DNA of 64,000 bases from Pseudomonas sp. CFII64 (lineage in GTDB: Bacteria; Pseudomonadota; Gammaproteobacteria; Pseudomonadales; Pseudomonadaceae), in the NCBI RefSeq assembly GCF_000416235.1, contig NZ_ATLO01000004.1, positions 1 through 64,000 of the forward strand, written 5' to 3'. Shown piece by piece: positions 1 through 8,610 of the stretch (position 1 is its first letter; every line of letters starts with the position of its first letter). The notes beneath the pieces were generated by a model. That model did no database searches. It worked only from the letters and a program-made list of their open reading frames with translations, and was not told where the DNA came from. A program made the position numbers and the translations under genes.

Positions 1-43
1 CTGATGGCGCGGCATGTTCGGTATGTGGATTAGCATGGCGACT

Positions 44-60
44 CTGTGTGATCTACACAG
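44..60. promoter_or_regulatory. Palindrome, possible operator
   Basis: CTGTGT and ACACAG arms are separated by five bases about 87 bp upstream of the methyltransferase start. It resembles a LexA or FadR-type half-site arrangement, but the spacing is one base longer than the LexA box (CTGT-N8-ACAG). It could serve a gene left of the window. No function is assigned. Confidence 0.2.
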
Positions 61-146
61 AATTAAACTAACCCCCACCCCACAACCCGCCTAAAATACC
101 CGCCTTCGCTGCTTTCCAGCTTCAGCCCGCCCCGAGGCGTTTTTCG

Positions 147-1364
147 ATGTCAGTCACTGCAACTCCCGCCCAGTCTGCTCAGGACCACCATGCCCAGTTT
201 CTCGGCTTGCTGGAGAACAGTCTGTCGCAGAACTCGTTCATCAAGCTGGTCCTGGCTAAATACGTTGGCGAAGAAGCCGAGTTGCAGCGGGTGATCATCA
301 AGCAGCTGACCGTCAAGGATCAGCCGTGTCTGTCGTTCGTCTATCGCTACAAAACCCGGGACATCACCAAGAATCTGCCGCTGGGCGACGCGGTGCAGCT
401 GATCGGCGGCTTGCTGCCGGACTCGTTCAAGAACGCGCATTTGCTGTCGCTGACCGACGAAGTGCAGTTCGAATACGGCAAGAAAGGCAAAAGCACGCTG
501 TTCAAAAGCAAGGCTCAGCAAGAGCGTGAAGCGCCAACGGCCGGGCATGACAGGGAGAAAAAGCGCTATCTGGAGCTGACCCGTCCATTCCTCACCGATC
601 TGGGCGTGACCAATAAACAGCATGAACTGATCCCTTCCATGTCTCGCAAGTGGAAGCAGATCAACAAGTTCATCGAGGTGTTTTCCCACGCCCTGACGTC
701 CTCGCCGCTCAAACTCGATCAGCCGATAAAAGTCGCGGACTTCGGTTCGGGCAAGGGTTACCTGACGTTCGCCATTCATGACTATCTGCGCAATACCTTG
801 CAGGCCGAAGGGCAGGTGACTGGCGTTGAACTGCGCGAAGACATGGTTACGCTGTGCAACAACGCCGCTGCTCGCCTGGATCATCCGGGCCTGGTGTTCG
901 AGTGCGGCGATGTGCGCAGCGTGGCGCCGAGCGCGCTGGACGTGATGATTGCCCTGCATGCCTGCGACATCGCCACCGATTACGCCATTCATATGGGGAT
1001 TCGTTCCGGGGCGTCGATCATCATGTGTTCGCCGTGCTGCCACAAACAGATTCGCCTGCAAATCCAGAGCCCGGCGCTGCTCAAGCCCATGCTGCAATAT
1101 GGTCTGCACATGGGCCAGCAAGCAGAAATGGTCACCGACAGCCTGCGTGCGCTGCTGCTCGAAGCCTGCGGTTACGAGACCAAAGTGTTCGAGTTCATCT
1201 CGCTGGAACACACCAACAAAAACAAGATGATCCTCGCCGTAAAACGCGCCGAACCGCTGCGGTCCAGCGACATCCTGGCCCGCATCCAGGAACTGAAAAC
1301 CTTCTACGGGATTCAGGAGCAATGCCTGGAAACCTTGCTGGTGGCGGACGGTTTTATCAGCTGA
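147..1364 (+). CDS. Class I SAM-dependent methyltransferase
   Basis: The 405-residue protein has a C-terminal Rossmann-type methyltransferase domain. Motif I (VADFGSGKGY) lies near residue 195, an acidic motif II (GVELRED) follows, and a cysteine-rich CSPCCHKQ segment lies near residue 293. This pattern matches the methyltransferase-31/METTL25-like family, whose bacterial substrates are largely unknown. The N-terminal 150 residues are family-specific and carry no motif I recognise. The ATG at 147 follows a GAGG ribosome site at 134-137. The gene stands alone, with no evident operon partner. The substrate cannot be told from sequence, so RNA, protein and small molecules all remain possible. 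Confidence 0.85.
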   Translation: MSVTATPAQSAQDHHAQFLGLLENSLSQNSFIKLVLAKYVGEEAELQRVIIKQLTVKDQPCLSFVYRYKTRDITKNLPLGDAVQLIGGLLPDSFKNAHLLSLTDEVQFEYGKKGKSTLFKSKAQQEREAPTAGHDREKKRYLELTRPFLTDLGVTNKQHELIPSMSRKWKQINKFIEVFSHALTSSPLKLDQPIKVADFGSGKGYLTFAIHDYLRNTLQAEGQVTGVELREDMVTLCNNAAARLDHPGLVFECGDVRSVAPSALDVMIALHACDIATDYAIHMGIRSGASIIMCSPCCHKQIRLQIQSPALLKPMLQYGLHMGQQAEMVTDSLRALLLEACGYETKVFEFISLEHTNKNKMILAVKRAEPLRSSDILARIQELKTFYGIQEQCLETLLVADGFIS

Positions 1365-1549
1365 CTGTCAGCAAAGTTTCGGGCTGCTGAGGGGTTGGTC
1401 TTACCGCCGCGTAGGATCCGTCTGAAAATCGCTCACCCCCGACATCTGTCGGGTTCTCGCTGAGCCCGTCGGCAGGCAAAGTTCTGCGCTCCTAAGCCGG
1501 TGCAGAGGATAAGTATTCAAGCGCTGGCGCCCTTTGCGCAGGTTCCAGC

Positions 1550-2047
1550 ATGTCCATTCAGATCAGAAAATCCCATCGCTGCCTGTTACTCGCAGTATTG
1601 GCCACGGCGCTGCCGGGCTGCGCCATCAGCACTGCCTCGCAACACGACTATTCAGGTTTGCCCGATGACGAGTTCGCGCAAGTCGTGAAGCAGGTTCGAG
1701 GTGGCAGCCGCGAACTTTTCAACAACATCGAGCGCGGGCAGATCATTTCGCAACAATTTGTTCGCGGTCGGAACGCCGAGCAAATCCGGACCCTGTTCAC
1801 TGCGGCGCAAGGTGTCTGCGTGGCAGGGGCGGACTCTTCGCAGCTGGTTTGCGTGGTCGATCGCTGGTGGAAATATGCGATGTCGCGCTCGGCCGCTGAC
1901 TCGAGGAACCGCTGCATTCCGGGGATTCAGCTGAGGTATCGCTTCAGATTCGATAAACCGAACCAGCCGGCTGCAACCTGGTCCAGGTATGACTTCGATG
2001 TCATTCACCTGGCGCACTGCAACCGTACACGCACCCTTCCCGGATAA
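1550..2047 (+). CDS. Putative small lipoprotein of unknown function
   Basis: The 165-residue protein begins with a basic n-region, a hydrophobic stretch and a lipobox ending in LPGC near residue 24, so it is predicted to be exported and lipid-anchored. The mature part contains several further cysteines and no domain that I recognise. The start at 1550 is the only ATG that precedes the lipobox. It lies between an unrelated methyltransferase and an alcohol dehydrogenase, with gaps over 130 bp on both sides, so it is probably a single transcription unit. The function is unknown. Confidence 0.6.
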   Translation: MSIQIRKSHRCLLLAVLATALPGCAISTASQHDYSGLPDDEFAQVVKQVRGGSRELFNNIERGQIISQQFVRGRNAEQIRTLFTAAQGVCVAGADSSQLVCVVDRWWKYAMSRSAADSRNRCIPGIQLRYRFRFDKPNQPAATWSRYDFDVIHLAHCNRTRTLPG

Positions 2048-2181
2048 ACGCCGGGAGCAAACCTATCGGTTACTTGCGCTGGATCAATTTCACCCTCGTT
2101 GCCAACGCTCATGCTGTAAGCATTCCCCCCGCCGGGTTGTTGTGCAATCGCTCGGCTGATCGTTAGCAATGAGGATCCGTC

Positions 2182-3330
2182 ATGAGCAGCACTTTTTTCA
2201 TACCCTCCGTGAACATCATGGGCCTGGGTTGCCTCGATGAGGCCATGCAAGCCATCCGCAATTACGGCTTTCTCAAGGCGTTGATCGTTACCGACGCCGG
2301 CTTGGCCAAAACAGGGCTGGCCGCGCAGATCGCCGGTTTGCTGGTGGAGCAGGGCATCGACTCGGTGGTCTACGACGGCGCCAAGCCCAACCCGACTGTC
2401 AGCAATGTTGAAAATGGCCTGGCCATGCTGCGCGAACGTGAATGCGACTTCGTGATTTCCCTGGGCGGCGGTTCGCCCCATGACTGCGCCAAAGGGATCG
2501 CGTTGTGCGCCACCAATGGCGGGCACATCAGCGATTACGAAGGTGTGGACCGCTCCGCCAAGCCGCAATTGCCGCTGATCGCCATCAACACCACCGCCGG
2601 CACCGCCAGCGAAATGACCCGTTTCTGCATCATTACCGACGAAGTGCGCCACGTGAAAATGGCCATCGTTGATCGTAACGTCACGCCGCTGTTGTCGGTC
2701 AACGACCCGGCGATGATGGCCAAAATGCCGAAGTCACTGACGGCCGCCACCGGCATGGACGCGCTGACTCACGCCATCGAAGCCTATGTGTCGACTGCCG
2801 CCACGCCGATCACCGACGCCTGCGCACTCAAGGCCATGACGCTGATCGCCGATAATCTGCACAAGGCCGTAGTGGATGGCTCGGACCTCACCGCACGGGA
2901 AAACATGGCCTACGCACAGTTCCTCGCGGGCATGGCGTTCAACAATGCGTCGCTGGGTTTTGTGCATGCCATGGCGCACCAGTTGGGCGGGTTCTACGAC
3001 TTGCCGCACGGCGTCTGCAACGCGGTCTTGTTGCCCCACGTACAAAGCTTCAACGCCAGCGTTTGCCCGGCCCGCCTGAGCGACGTCGCCCACGCCATGG
3101 GCGCTGACACTCGCGGCCTGTCCCCTGAAGAGGGCGCCCGTGCGGCCATCGCGGCCATCCGCAGCCTGTCGAGCTCCATCGACATTCCACCGGGCCTCAC
3201 CGCGCTGGGCGTCAAGGAAGAAGACTTCCCGATTCTGGCCGCCAATGCCCTCAAAGACGCCTGCGGCCTGACCAACCCGCGACCTGCCGATCAACTGCAG
3301 ATCGAAGACATCTTCCGTCGCGCGCTCTGA
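2182..3330 (+). CDS. Iron-containing alcohol dehydrogenase
   Basis: The 382-residue length is typical of group III Fe-dependent NAD(P) alcohol dehydrogenases (YiaY/ErcA/AdhB type). The nucleotide-binding [11 protein letters not shown] lies near residue 97. Metal-ligand motifs follow: [10 protein letters not shown] near 193, then [16 protein letters not shown], with the two ligand histidines, near 262-278. It oxidises short-chain alcohols or reduces the corresponding aldehydes in the cytoplasm. Homologues in Pseudomonas sit near ethanol-oxidation regulators (ErcA) or act on other alcohols, so the exact substrate is open. The ATG at 2182 follows a GAGGATC ribosome site. The small gene at 3387 follows by 56 bp and may be co-transcribed. 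Confidence 0.92.
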   Translation: MSSTFFIPSVNIMGLGCLDEAMQAIRNYGFLKALIVTDAGLAKTGLAAQIAGLLVEQGIDSVVYDGAKPNPTVSNVENGLAMLRERECDFVISLGGGSPHDCAKGIALCATNGGHISDYEGVDRSAKPQLPLIAINTTAGTASEMTRFCIITDEVRHVKMAIVDRNVTPLLSVNDPAMMAKMPKSLTAATGMDALTHAIEAYVSTAATPITDACALKAMTLIADNLHKAVVDGSDLTARENMAYAQFLAGMAFNNASLGFVHAMAHQLGGFYDLPHGVCNAVLLPHVQSFNASVCPARLSDVAHAMGADTRGLSPEEGARAAIAAIRSLSSSIDIPPGLTALGVKEEDFPILAANALKDACGLTNPRPADQLQIEDIFRRAL

Positions 3331-3386
3331 TCGCCATTGCCCGCGATTCGGCGAATCGCGGGCTCGAACTTCTCCAGAGGTCATCG

Positions 3387-3710
3387 ATGAAAACCACCTC
3401 CAGCGCTATCTGTGAAGCCGCCGACCGACTCGCCGGGTTCGTCGGTTACCACCACAAGGCCCATCGCCATATCGTGCGCTTCAGCGAAGATTCCTTCGGC
3501 ATGGACGTCGCCGACGACAGCATCACGCCAACCTGCGAATTCGTCTGGTCGCCGGCAGACAACGAACTCATGACCCTGAGCCGCGAACGTCTGCAACTGT
3601 TGCTCGAACAGAACATCGACGACCGCCTGCGCATCACCGAACCGCTGCGCGTCTACATGCGCCGGCTTGACCTGCCGGAAATCGTGGTGGAGCGGCGGGT
3701 GAAGGCTTAA
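3387..3710 (+). CDS. Small conserved hypothetical protein
   Basis: The 107-residue cytoplasmic protein has no signal peptide or membrane segment. It is rich in charged residues and has a central acidic stretch (FGMDVADDSITP). No family is recognised. The ATG at 3387 follows an AGAGG ribosome site. It lies 56 bp after the alcohol dehydrogenase in the same direction, which suggests a shared transcript, but nothing in the sequence ties it to alcohol metabolism. Confidence 0.6.
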   Translation: MKTTSSAICEAADRLAGFVGYHHKAHRHIVRFSEDSFGMDVADDSITPTCEFVWSPADNELMTLSRERLQLLLEQNIDDRLRITEPLRVYMRRLDLPEIVVERRVKA

Positions 3711-3718
3711 TTTCGCTT

Positions 3719-3742
3719 GTTGGCGCAAGGCTTGCCCGCGAA
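3719..3742. repeat. Single REP-like element
   Basis: The core GGCTTGCCCGCGAAT matches the left arm of the REPIN at 36098-36184. No inverted partner is visible nearby, so this looks like a solitary or decayed REP just after the small hypothetical gene. Confidence 0.5.
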
Positions 3743-3792
3743 TCAGGAGGGCTCTTAATTGATATGAGCGATATTTAGCTCAAGAAACAAGG

Positions 3793-3873
3793 TATGTAAT
3801 CTATAAGGCTCGCTATGAGTCAATGCAATCTATATTGTTCTTTAAGCTTGACGAGAGCCATATAGGTTACATA
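3793..3873. promoter_or_regulatory. Long inverted repeat, probable hipBA operator region
   Basis: Arms tatgtaatctataaggctc (3793-3811) and gagccatataggttacata (3855-3873) are inverted repeats matching at 17 of 19 positions, 43 bp apart. A TATATT hexamer at 3830-3835 between them is a candidate -10 box. HipB-type antitoxins repress their own operon through spaced operators, so two HipB-binding sites are likely. A large hairpin in the leader RNA is the alternative. Confidence 0.6.
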
Positions 3874-3900
3874 ATGGGGTTCTTCTCTGAGGCTTCCCCT

Positions 3901-4236
3901 GTGAAAACTACCTTGCTTGATCAAATTCGTAAGCGTCGTCAGTCTCTCGGATTGAAAATCCAGGACATGCCACTGCGCTCCGGACTGACCAGGCAGCAGT
4001 ACGGCAAAATCGAGGCCGGCGGCAACCCCCGTCTTGGCTCTATCGATCAGATAGTTGAAGGGCTGGACTGCACTTTATTGCTCATCCCGAAATCAAAAGT
4101 CGACATCGTTGAAAGGATCCTTGCCAGCAAGACACTGGCAGATGTGGATCATCGTTATCCCCGGCAAAGGCTCGAGTCCGAAGGACAGCCTCTGGACGCC
4201 GTTAAGGATGATGAAAGCCCTTGGGGAGACCTTTGA
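3901..4236 (+). CDS. hipB: HipB-like XRE-family antitoxin
   Basis: The 111-residue protein has a helix-turn-helix of the Cro/C1 type over residues 3-60 (QIRKRRQSLGLKIQDMPLRS, then GLTRQQYGKIEAG) and an acidic tail. It should bind HipA, neutralise it and autorepress the operon. The frame is open further upstream, to an ATG at 3823. I chose the GTG at 3901 because a TGAGG ribosome site lies eight bases before it, and because the upstream ATGs fall in or directly after the operator-like inverted repeat. The stop overlaps the hipA start (TGATG), so the pair is translationally coupled. The region looks AT-richer than its neighbours, which suits an accessory module. Confidence 0.85.
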   Translation: MKTTLLDQIRKRRQSLGLKIQDMPLRSGLTRQQYGKIEAGGNPRLGSIDQIVEGLDCTLLLIPKSKVDIVERILASKTLADVDHRYPRQRLESEGQPLDAVKDDESPWGDL

Positions 4237-5513
4237 TGGCCGATGAAACGGTGGCAGCATTAAAGCTAACGCTTCAAGGTGAGCTCGTCGGTTATGTCGC
4301 TGGGTATTCGAATGGGAAGAATGTGTTCACCCTGTCCCCGGAATACATACAGAACGAAGATCGGCATCCGCTGACGCTGTCCCACACCGAACCCGAGGCG
4401 TTGGCCCGTCAGTTAGCCAGAAGGCATCCTTTCATCAGTAGCCACCGCTTGCACCCGGTCCTGAGTAATTTGCTGCCGGAGGGGGCTTTGCGCGACTTTC
4501 TCTCGCAGGCCATGAAGGTTCACAGGGACAACGAATTCTCGTTGTTTAGTTGGCTGGGCCGGGACTTGCCCGGGGCCTTGATTGCTGAGCCGATGGAGGC
4601 TGCAGAAATCCCGTCACTCGCCTTGCAGCATCACGGCAAAATTGAGCCAGTGGTAATCGCTGTCCCAGACAGCCGAGCGCACTTTTCATTAGCGGGCATA
4701 CAGATGAAATTCTCTATGCGCGATCAGGATGGGCGTTACATCACAGGCGACCCCGGAAAACCAGGTGACTGGATTATCAAGACGCCGTCGACTGTCCATC
4801 CATTTTTGCCGCTCAATGAATACACGGCGATGACGCTCGCAAAGCTTGTCGGCGTCGACATCCCGGAGATAAAGCTAATCTCAATGGGCGACATCGAGGT
4901 TCTGCCGAATATAAACCTGCCCAACGAACGGTTCGCTTATGGGATCCGCCGATATGACCGGCTACCAGGCAATCAGCGCATTCACTCCGAGGACTTCGCG
5001 CAGATATTCTTCGCTTATGCCCATGATAAATATCTCGGAGCGAGTTATGACCAGATCGGGAAACTGATTTACAGGAACTCGCTTCATGGGCAGCGAGATG
5101 CCGTGCAGATGGCGATAAGACTGTTGGTCAACATTCTGTTGGCAAACGGTGATGCACATCTAAAGAACTGGAGCATGATCTATCGGGATGGCAAACATGC
5201 CGAGCTTTCACCTGCATACGATATCGTGGTGACTAAAGCCTACATCCTGGATGAGGCTCAGTATGGCCTGAACATGGACAAGACCAGAAATTGGTACGAT
5301 GTTTCTTTCGGACACTTCGAGAGATGGGCGAAGTATGGGGATATTCCGCAGCGCTTGGTACTCACCAATTTGAAAGCCGTGATGGCAAAGGCTCGTTCCC
5401 TTTGGCCCGCCGCTTTGAAGGAAAGCGAGATGCCAGAAAACCAGAAGACCGTATTACGCAGCCATTGGAAGCGTCTACATCCTGATTTTCGAATCGAAGA
5501 TACCAGGGCTTAA
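4236..5513 (+). CDS. hipA: HipA-family serine/threonine kinase toxin
   Basis: The 425-residue protein is of HipA length. Residues 1-110 match the N-subdomain 1/Couple_hipA region (LSNLLPEGALRDFL). The loop AGIQMKFSM near residue 153 corresponds to the regulatory ATP-loop segment. The catalytic NGDAHLKNWS lies near residue 304 and the metal-binding YDIV near 328. Known HipA proteins phosphorylate aminoacyl-tRNA synthetases and cause growth arrest, but the target here is not known. The ATG at 4236 overlaps the hipB stop by one base. A TTG five codons upstream is in frame but less likely. All kinase motifs look intact, so the toxin should be active. Confidence 0.88.
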   Translation: MADETVAALKLTLQGELVGYVAGYSNGKNVFTLSPEYIQNEDRHPLTLSHTEPEALARQLARRHPFISSHRLHPVLSNLLPEGALRDFLSQAMKVHRDNEFSLFSWLGRDLPGALIAEPMEAAEIPSLALQHHGKIEPVVIAVPDSRAHFSLAGIQMKFSMRDQDGRYITGDPGKPGDWIIKTPSTVHPFLPLNEYTAMTLAKLVGVDIPEIKLISMGDIEVLPNINLPNERFAYGIRRYDRLPGNQRIHSEDFAQIFFAYAHDKYLGASYDQIGKLIYRNSLHGQRDAVQMAIRLLVNILLANGDAHLKNWSMIYRDGKHAELSPAYDIVVTKAYILDEAQYGLNMDKTRNWYDVSFGHFERWAKYGDIPQRLVLTNLKAVMAKARSLWPAALKESEMPENQKTVLRSHWKRLHPDFRIEDTRA

Positions 5514-5765
5514 AACCAGAGTGCGAAGAGATGAGTCTTATTAGAAAAGCTCCAGGCATTTCACCGAAATATGGAGTGGCTTCACGGTCTATTGGTCAGT
5601 TCAATTCTTGGAGCTCGTAAAGAACTTCTGTCCAGTATCGTACTAAGCCTCACGTATTCCGACGCACAGATGGCCATCCGATGGACGACGCAATCAAGCG
5701 CAGCGTAGTACACCTTTAATGGGCGCTGTTTGCGACCGCTGGCCGCATCGCCGCGATTGTCGGCA

Positions 5766-6611
5766 CTAGCGATCGAACTTCTGGGCTGAACGGACACCAT
5801 CGCGCCTCTGCGTAGCGGCAAAATAGTGACCCGGTGAATCGCCAAAGGCGCGGCGAAACATTGTGATGAAGTTGCTGGGCGCGGCATAGCCGAGAGCGTC
5901 CGAGACTACGCTGACGGGATCGCCTCGGGCCAGCATTTCGAGGGCGTGGGTCAAACGCGCCTGCTGTCGCCATTGGGCAAAGCTCAATCCCGTCTCGGTC
6001 AGGATGAGACGCCGCAGCGTGCGTGACGATAGCGCCGCCCAAGTCGCCCATTCGTCGAGCGTTCGCTCGCTCTCGGGACGGGCGAGGATCGCATTGGCGA
6101 TGCGTACCAGTCGCGGATCGGATGGCATCGGCAAATGCAGCCGCTCTTGCGGCGCTTGTGCGATCTCGTCGAGGAGTACGGCGACGAGGCGATCCTGATC
6201 TGGTTGCAGCGTGTCCAGGGTGTTCCATGTGACGGCCCTGCGAACCAGCGCGCGCATCAATTCCCCGATGCCCATCACACGGGGGGCGTGGGGCAGATTG
6301 CATCCTGCGTCGGGGGCAATGAATACGCTCCACCCACTCAGCGCGCCGCTGACGCTAACAGCATGAGCAACGCCCGGCGGAATCCAGCCGGCACGGTGCG
6401 GCGGCAGCAGCCAGGAACCCTGCGCCGTCCGCACATGTATCAGGCCGCTTTCGACGCACAGCACCTGTCCGCGCCGATGCGTGTGCCAGTCATATTCCCG
6501 CGTTCCCAACCGATACTCCGTGCCGGGGTCATCATTGCCCCACACGGCAATCAGCGACGGGCCATCGAGCCTGTCGCTGACATCGACGGGAACCGACGAT
6601 GCTATGGTCAT
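5766..6611 (-). CDS. AraC-family transcriptional regulator
   Basis: The 281-residue protein has an N-terminal cupin-like effector domain (YDWHTHRRGQVLCVESG, then LPPHRAGWIPPGVAHAV) and a C-terminal double helix-turn-helix over about residues 180-270 (LDEWATWAALSSRTLRRLI, then PVSVVSDALGYAAPSNFITMF). The effector domain suggests a small hydrophobic or aromatic ligand. It is transcribed divergently from the MFS exporter at 6747 across 135 bp, the usual arrangement of a regulator and its target pump. It is likely an activator or repressor of that exporter. Confidence 0.9.
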   Translation of the reverse strand: MTIASSVPVDVSDRLDGPSLIAVWGNDDPGTEYRLGTREYDWHTHRRGQVLCVESGLIHVRTAQGSWLLPPHRAGWIPPGVAHAVSVSGALSGWSVFIAPDAGCNLPHAPRVMGIGELMRALVRRAVTWNTLDTLQPDQDRLVAVLLDEIAQAPQERLHLPMPSDPRLVRIANAILARPESERTLDEWATWAALSSRTLRRLILTETGLSFAQWRQQARLTHALEMLARGDPVSVVSDALGYAAPSNFITMFRRAFGDSPGHYFAATQRRDGVRSAQKFDR

Positions 6612-6711
6612 ATTGTTTGGCCACTTCTCAGTATTTTATGTCCATATAACGATACCCTTTGTAACCCACCTCAGTCGATCCTGAAAGGCGACACAAACGG
6701 TCTTCCAGGTG

Positions 6712-6744
6712 GATGCACCGTTATTCAACCCGACGAGGTGCATT
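6712..6744. promoter_or_regulatory. Inverted repeat over the MFS ribosome-binding site
   Basis: GATGCACC (6712-6719) and GGTGCATT (6737-6744) form an imperfect inverted repeat that covers the GAGG ribosome site (6735-6738) of the MFS gene. It could be an operator or an mRNA hairpin masking the ribosome site. Confidence 0.35.
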
Positions 6745-6746
6745 CG

Positions 6747-8177
6747 ATGTCATCTGCTTCCGCCGCCCCGGTGGTTCCAAATTCCCTTTTGCGTAGCGGT
6801 GTTCCGGCGTGGATCGCCGCAGTGGTCGCCTGCCTGTGCTCGTTCATGGTCGTCATGGACGGAGCCATCGTGAACGTCGCGCTGCCGGCGATCCGCGCTG
6901 ATCTCGGCCTGACCCCAATGGGTCAGCAATGGGTTGTCGATGCCTATCTGTTGTCGCTCGGTGGTTTCATGCTGCTCGCGGCACGTGCGAGCGATATCTA
7001 CGGTCGCCGCGCCATCCTTCAGGCCGGTCTCGTCACCTTCACGCTGGCGAGCCTGGTAGGCGGCTTCGCGACCAGCGGTCCTATGCTTCTGGCAGCACGG
7101 GCGGTTCAGGGCCTCGGTGCTTCAGCGCTCGCAAGCTCGACGCTGGCCGTCATCATCTCGGTCTATCCCAAGGGCGCCGGGCGCGAACGGGCGATCTCCT
7201 TCTGGGCGGCATCGGGGGCGATCGCCGCCGCCTTCGGCGTCATCATTGGCGGTGTGCTGGTGAGCGTTCTGAACTGGCGCTGGGTCATGTTCGTCAACGC
7301 CCCGATCGGTGCGCTGCTGAGCCTGGTCGTCGCGACCTGCCTCGCGCCGCAGCCCCATGGCCAAGATCGCTTGAAGCTCGACATACCGGGGGCGATCTCA
7401 ATCACGCTCGCAATCGGCATTTTCATCTTCGGCATCACCCAATCGGTCGCATCGGGCTGGGGATCACCCGTGGTCCTTGGCGCTCTCGGCATCGCCGCTG
7501 GCCTTCTTGCGCTGTTCGTCGGCATCGAAAACCGCACCGACCAGCCCCTGATCCGTTTGAGCGTCTTCCGGCATCGCAACATCCCGGTCGGCGTCGTTAT
7601 GGTCATGGCCCTTGGCGCATCACTGACCGCGTCCATGTTCTTCATCTCGCTCGTCCTCCAGCAGATTGCCGGTTACAGCCCGATGGACACGGGCCTTGCC
7701 ATGCTGCCGATGGCGCTGCTCCTGGCCATTACCGCCATCTCGTCGCGTTATCTTCGCGATGCCGGTTTCGACCGCTTGCCGTTCTTCGGCGGGTTGATGG
7801 CGGCGGCAGGACTGGTCTGGCTGGCTTGGGTGCCTGCCGCGCCCGTCTATGTCGCCGATATCCTGTGGCCGTCATTTCTTGTCGGTGGCGGACTCGGTCT
7901 GATGATCATGACGGCGACGCACGCGGTTCTTGCCGGTATTCCCCACGCCGAATCCGGTCTGGCGGCCGGGCTGCAAAACACGGCTCGCCAACTCGGCGGC
8001 GCTGTGGGCATCGCTGGCCTCGTGACGCTGGCGCACACAGTGTCGATCGCTCACAGCGGTGGAGGCTCGGACGTGCTCGGCCAGCTGGCCGGATACCACG
8101 CAGCGTTTATGGCGACTGGAGCGATCAGCGCGGTCTCGGCGCTCGCCTCGCTGCTGCTCCGGCATGACCCCTGCTAA
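6747..8177 (+). CDS. DHA2-type MFS drug efflux transporter
   Basis: The 476-residue membrane protein has about 14 hydrophobic segments, as in the EmrB/QacA DHA2 family. Family motifs include MDGAIVNVALPAIRADLG in helix 1, VDAYLLSLGGFML, and a motif-A-like DIYGRRAILQ. It is expected to export drugs or toxic organic compounds by proton antiport in the inner membrane. The frame is open far upstream, to 6135 and antisense to the AraC gene. The ATG at 6747 is chosen because a GAGG site lies eight bases before it and the transporter homology starts there. The AraC gene is divergent. No membrane-fusion partner is adjacent, so it may work alone. Confidence 0.9.
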   Translation: MSSASAAPVVPNSLLRSGVPAWIAAVVACLCSFMVVMDGAIVNVALPAIRADLGLTPMGQQWVVDAYLLSLGGFMLLAARASDIYGRRAILQAGLVTFTLASLVGGFATSGPMLLAARAVQGLGASALASSTLAVIISVYPKGAGRERAISFWAASGAIAAAFGVIIGGVLVSVLNWRWVMFVNAPIGALLSLVVATCLAPQPHGQDRLKLDIPGAISITLAIGIFIFGITQSVASGWGSPVVLGALGIAAGLLALFVGIENRTDQPLIRLSVFRHRNIPVGVVMVMALGASLTASMFFISLVLQQIAGYSPMDTGLAMLPMALLLAITAISSRYLRDAGFDRLPFFGGLMAAAGLVWLAWVPAAPVYVADILWPSFLVGGGLGLMIMTATHAVLAGIPHAESGLAAGLQNTARQLGGAVGIAGLVTLAHTVSIAHSGGGSDVLGQLAGYHAAFMATGAISAVSALASLLLRHDPC

Positions 8178-8320
8178 TTCTCAGCCATACCCAGGCTGAT
8201 GGCGAGGACCTTGCCCGCGCAGGCGGCACGACTCGACCCCACACTTTCAGGAAATGAATCGTGGACTAAAAAGCGTAAGCTGGGGGTGGTTTTGGGTGGA
8301 ATGGCCGGACTGAAAGTTAT

Positions 8321-8339
8321 GGAAAAAACCTGGTTTTCA
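8321..8339 (-). terminator. Probable tRNA-Gly terminator
   Basis: Read on the minus strand, AAAAC-CAG-GTTTTTT forms a short hairpin with a T-run about 45 bases past the tRNA 3' end. A second small hairpin (ATGGACA/TGTCCAT, 8347-8371) lies between them. Confidence 0.45.
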
Positions 8340-8382
8340 GTGGCGTATGGACACAGTGAGTGGATGTCCATAGAAGCTGTAT

Positions 8383-8456
8383 TGGAGCGGGTGAAGGGAA
8401 TCGAACCCTCGTTATCAGCTTGGGAAGCTGGAGTAATGCCATTATACGACACCCGC
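8383..8456 (-). tRNA. tRNA-Gly (anticodon CCC)
   Basis: The minus strand reads a 74-nt tRNA with acceptor stem GCGGGTG/CACCCGC, T-arm GGTTCGATTCC and an encoded CCA at 8385-8383. The anticodon loop TTCCCAA sits on a CAGC/GCTG stem and gives anticodon CCC, which reads GGG. Its 3' end faces the AraC/MFS/hipBA patch, the side on which tRNA-targeting islands normally insert. Confidence 0.95.
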
Positions 8457-8610
8457 TCTGAGCGGCTGACTTTGTACCAGAATGGGCGGCTGAATTGAAG
8501 CGCTAATTTCCTGTCGGCCGTTAAACCCTGCTTATCTCCACGGAGCCCATTCGCCGATTACGGCGTTGTCGCGCTGGCGAATGGTTCCCCGGCTCGGTCG
8601 AGCGTTGGGT

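Noticed and set aside
44..60. LexA-like SOS box
   Set aside because: The arms CTGT and ACAG are nine bases apart rather than eight and the neighbour is not an SOS gene.
5514..5765. Small gene between hipA and the AraC gene
   Set aside because: Only short frames without ribosome sites or known sequence features.
6135..6746. Extension of the MFS gene upstream of 6747
   Set aside because: It runs antisense through the AraC gene, has no transporter homology, and a good ribosome site sits just before the ATG at 6747.
8383..8456. att-type direct repeat of the tRNA 3' end marking an island boundary
   Set aside because: I searched by eye for the T-arm sequence in 3.7-8.4 kb and found no second copy; no integrase is present.
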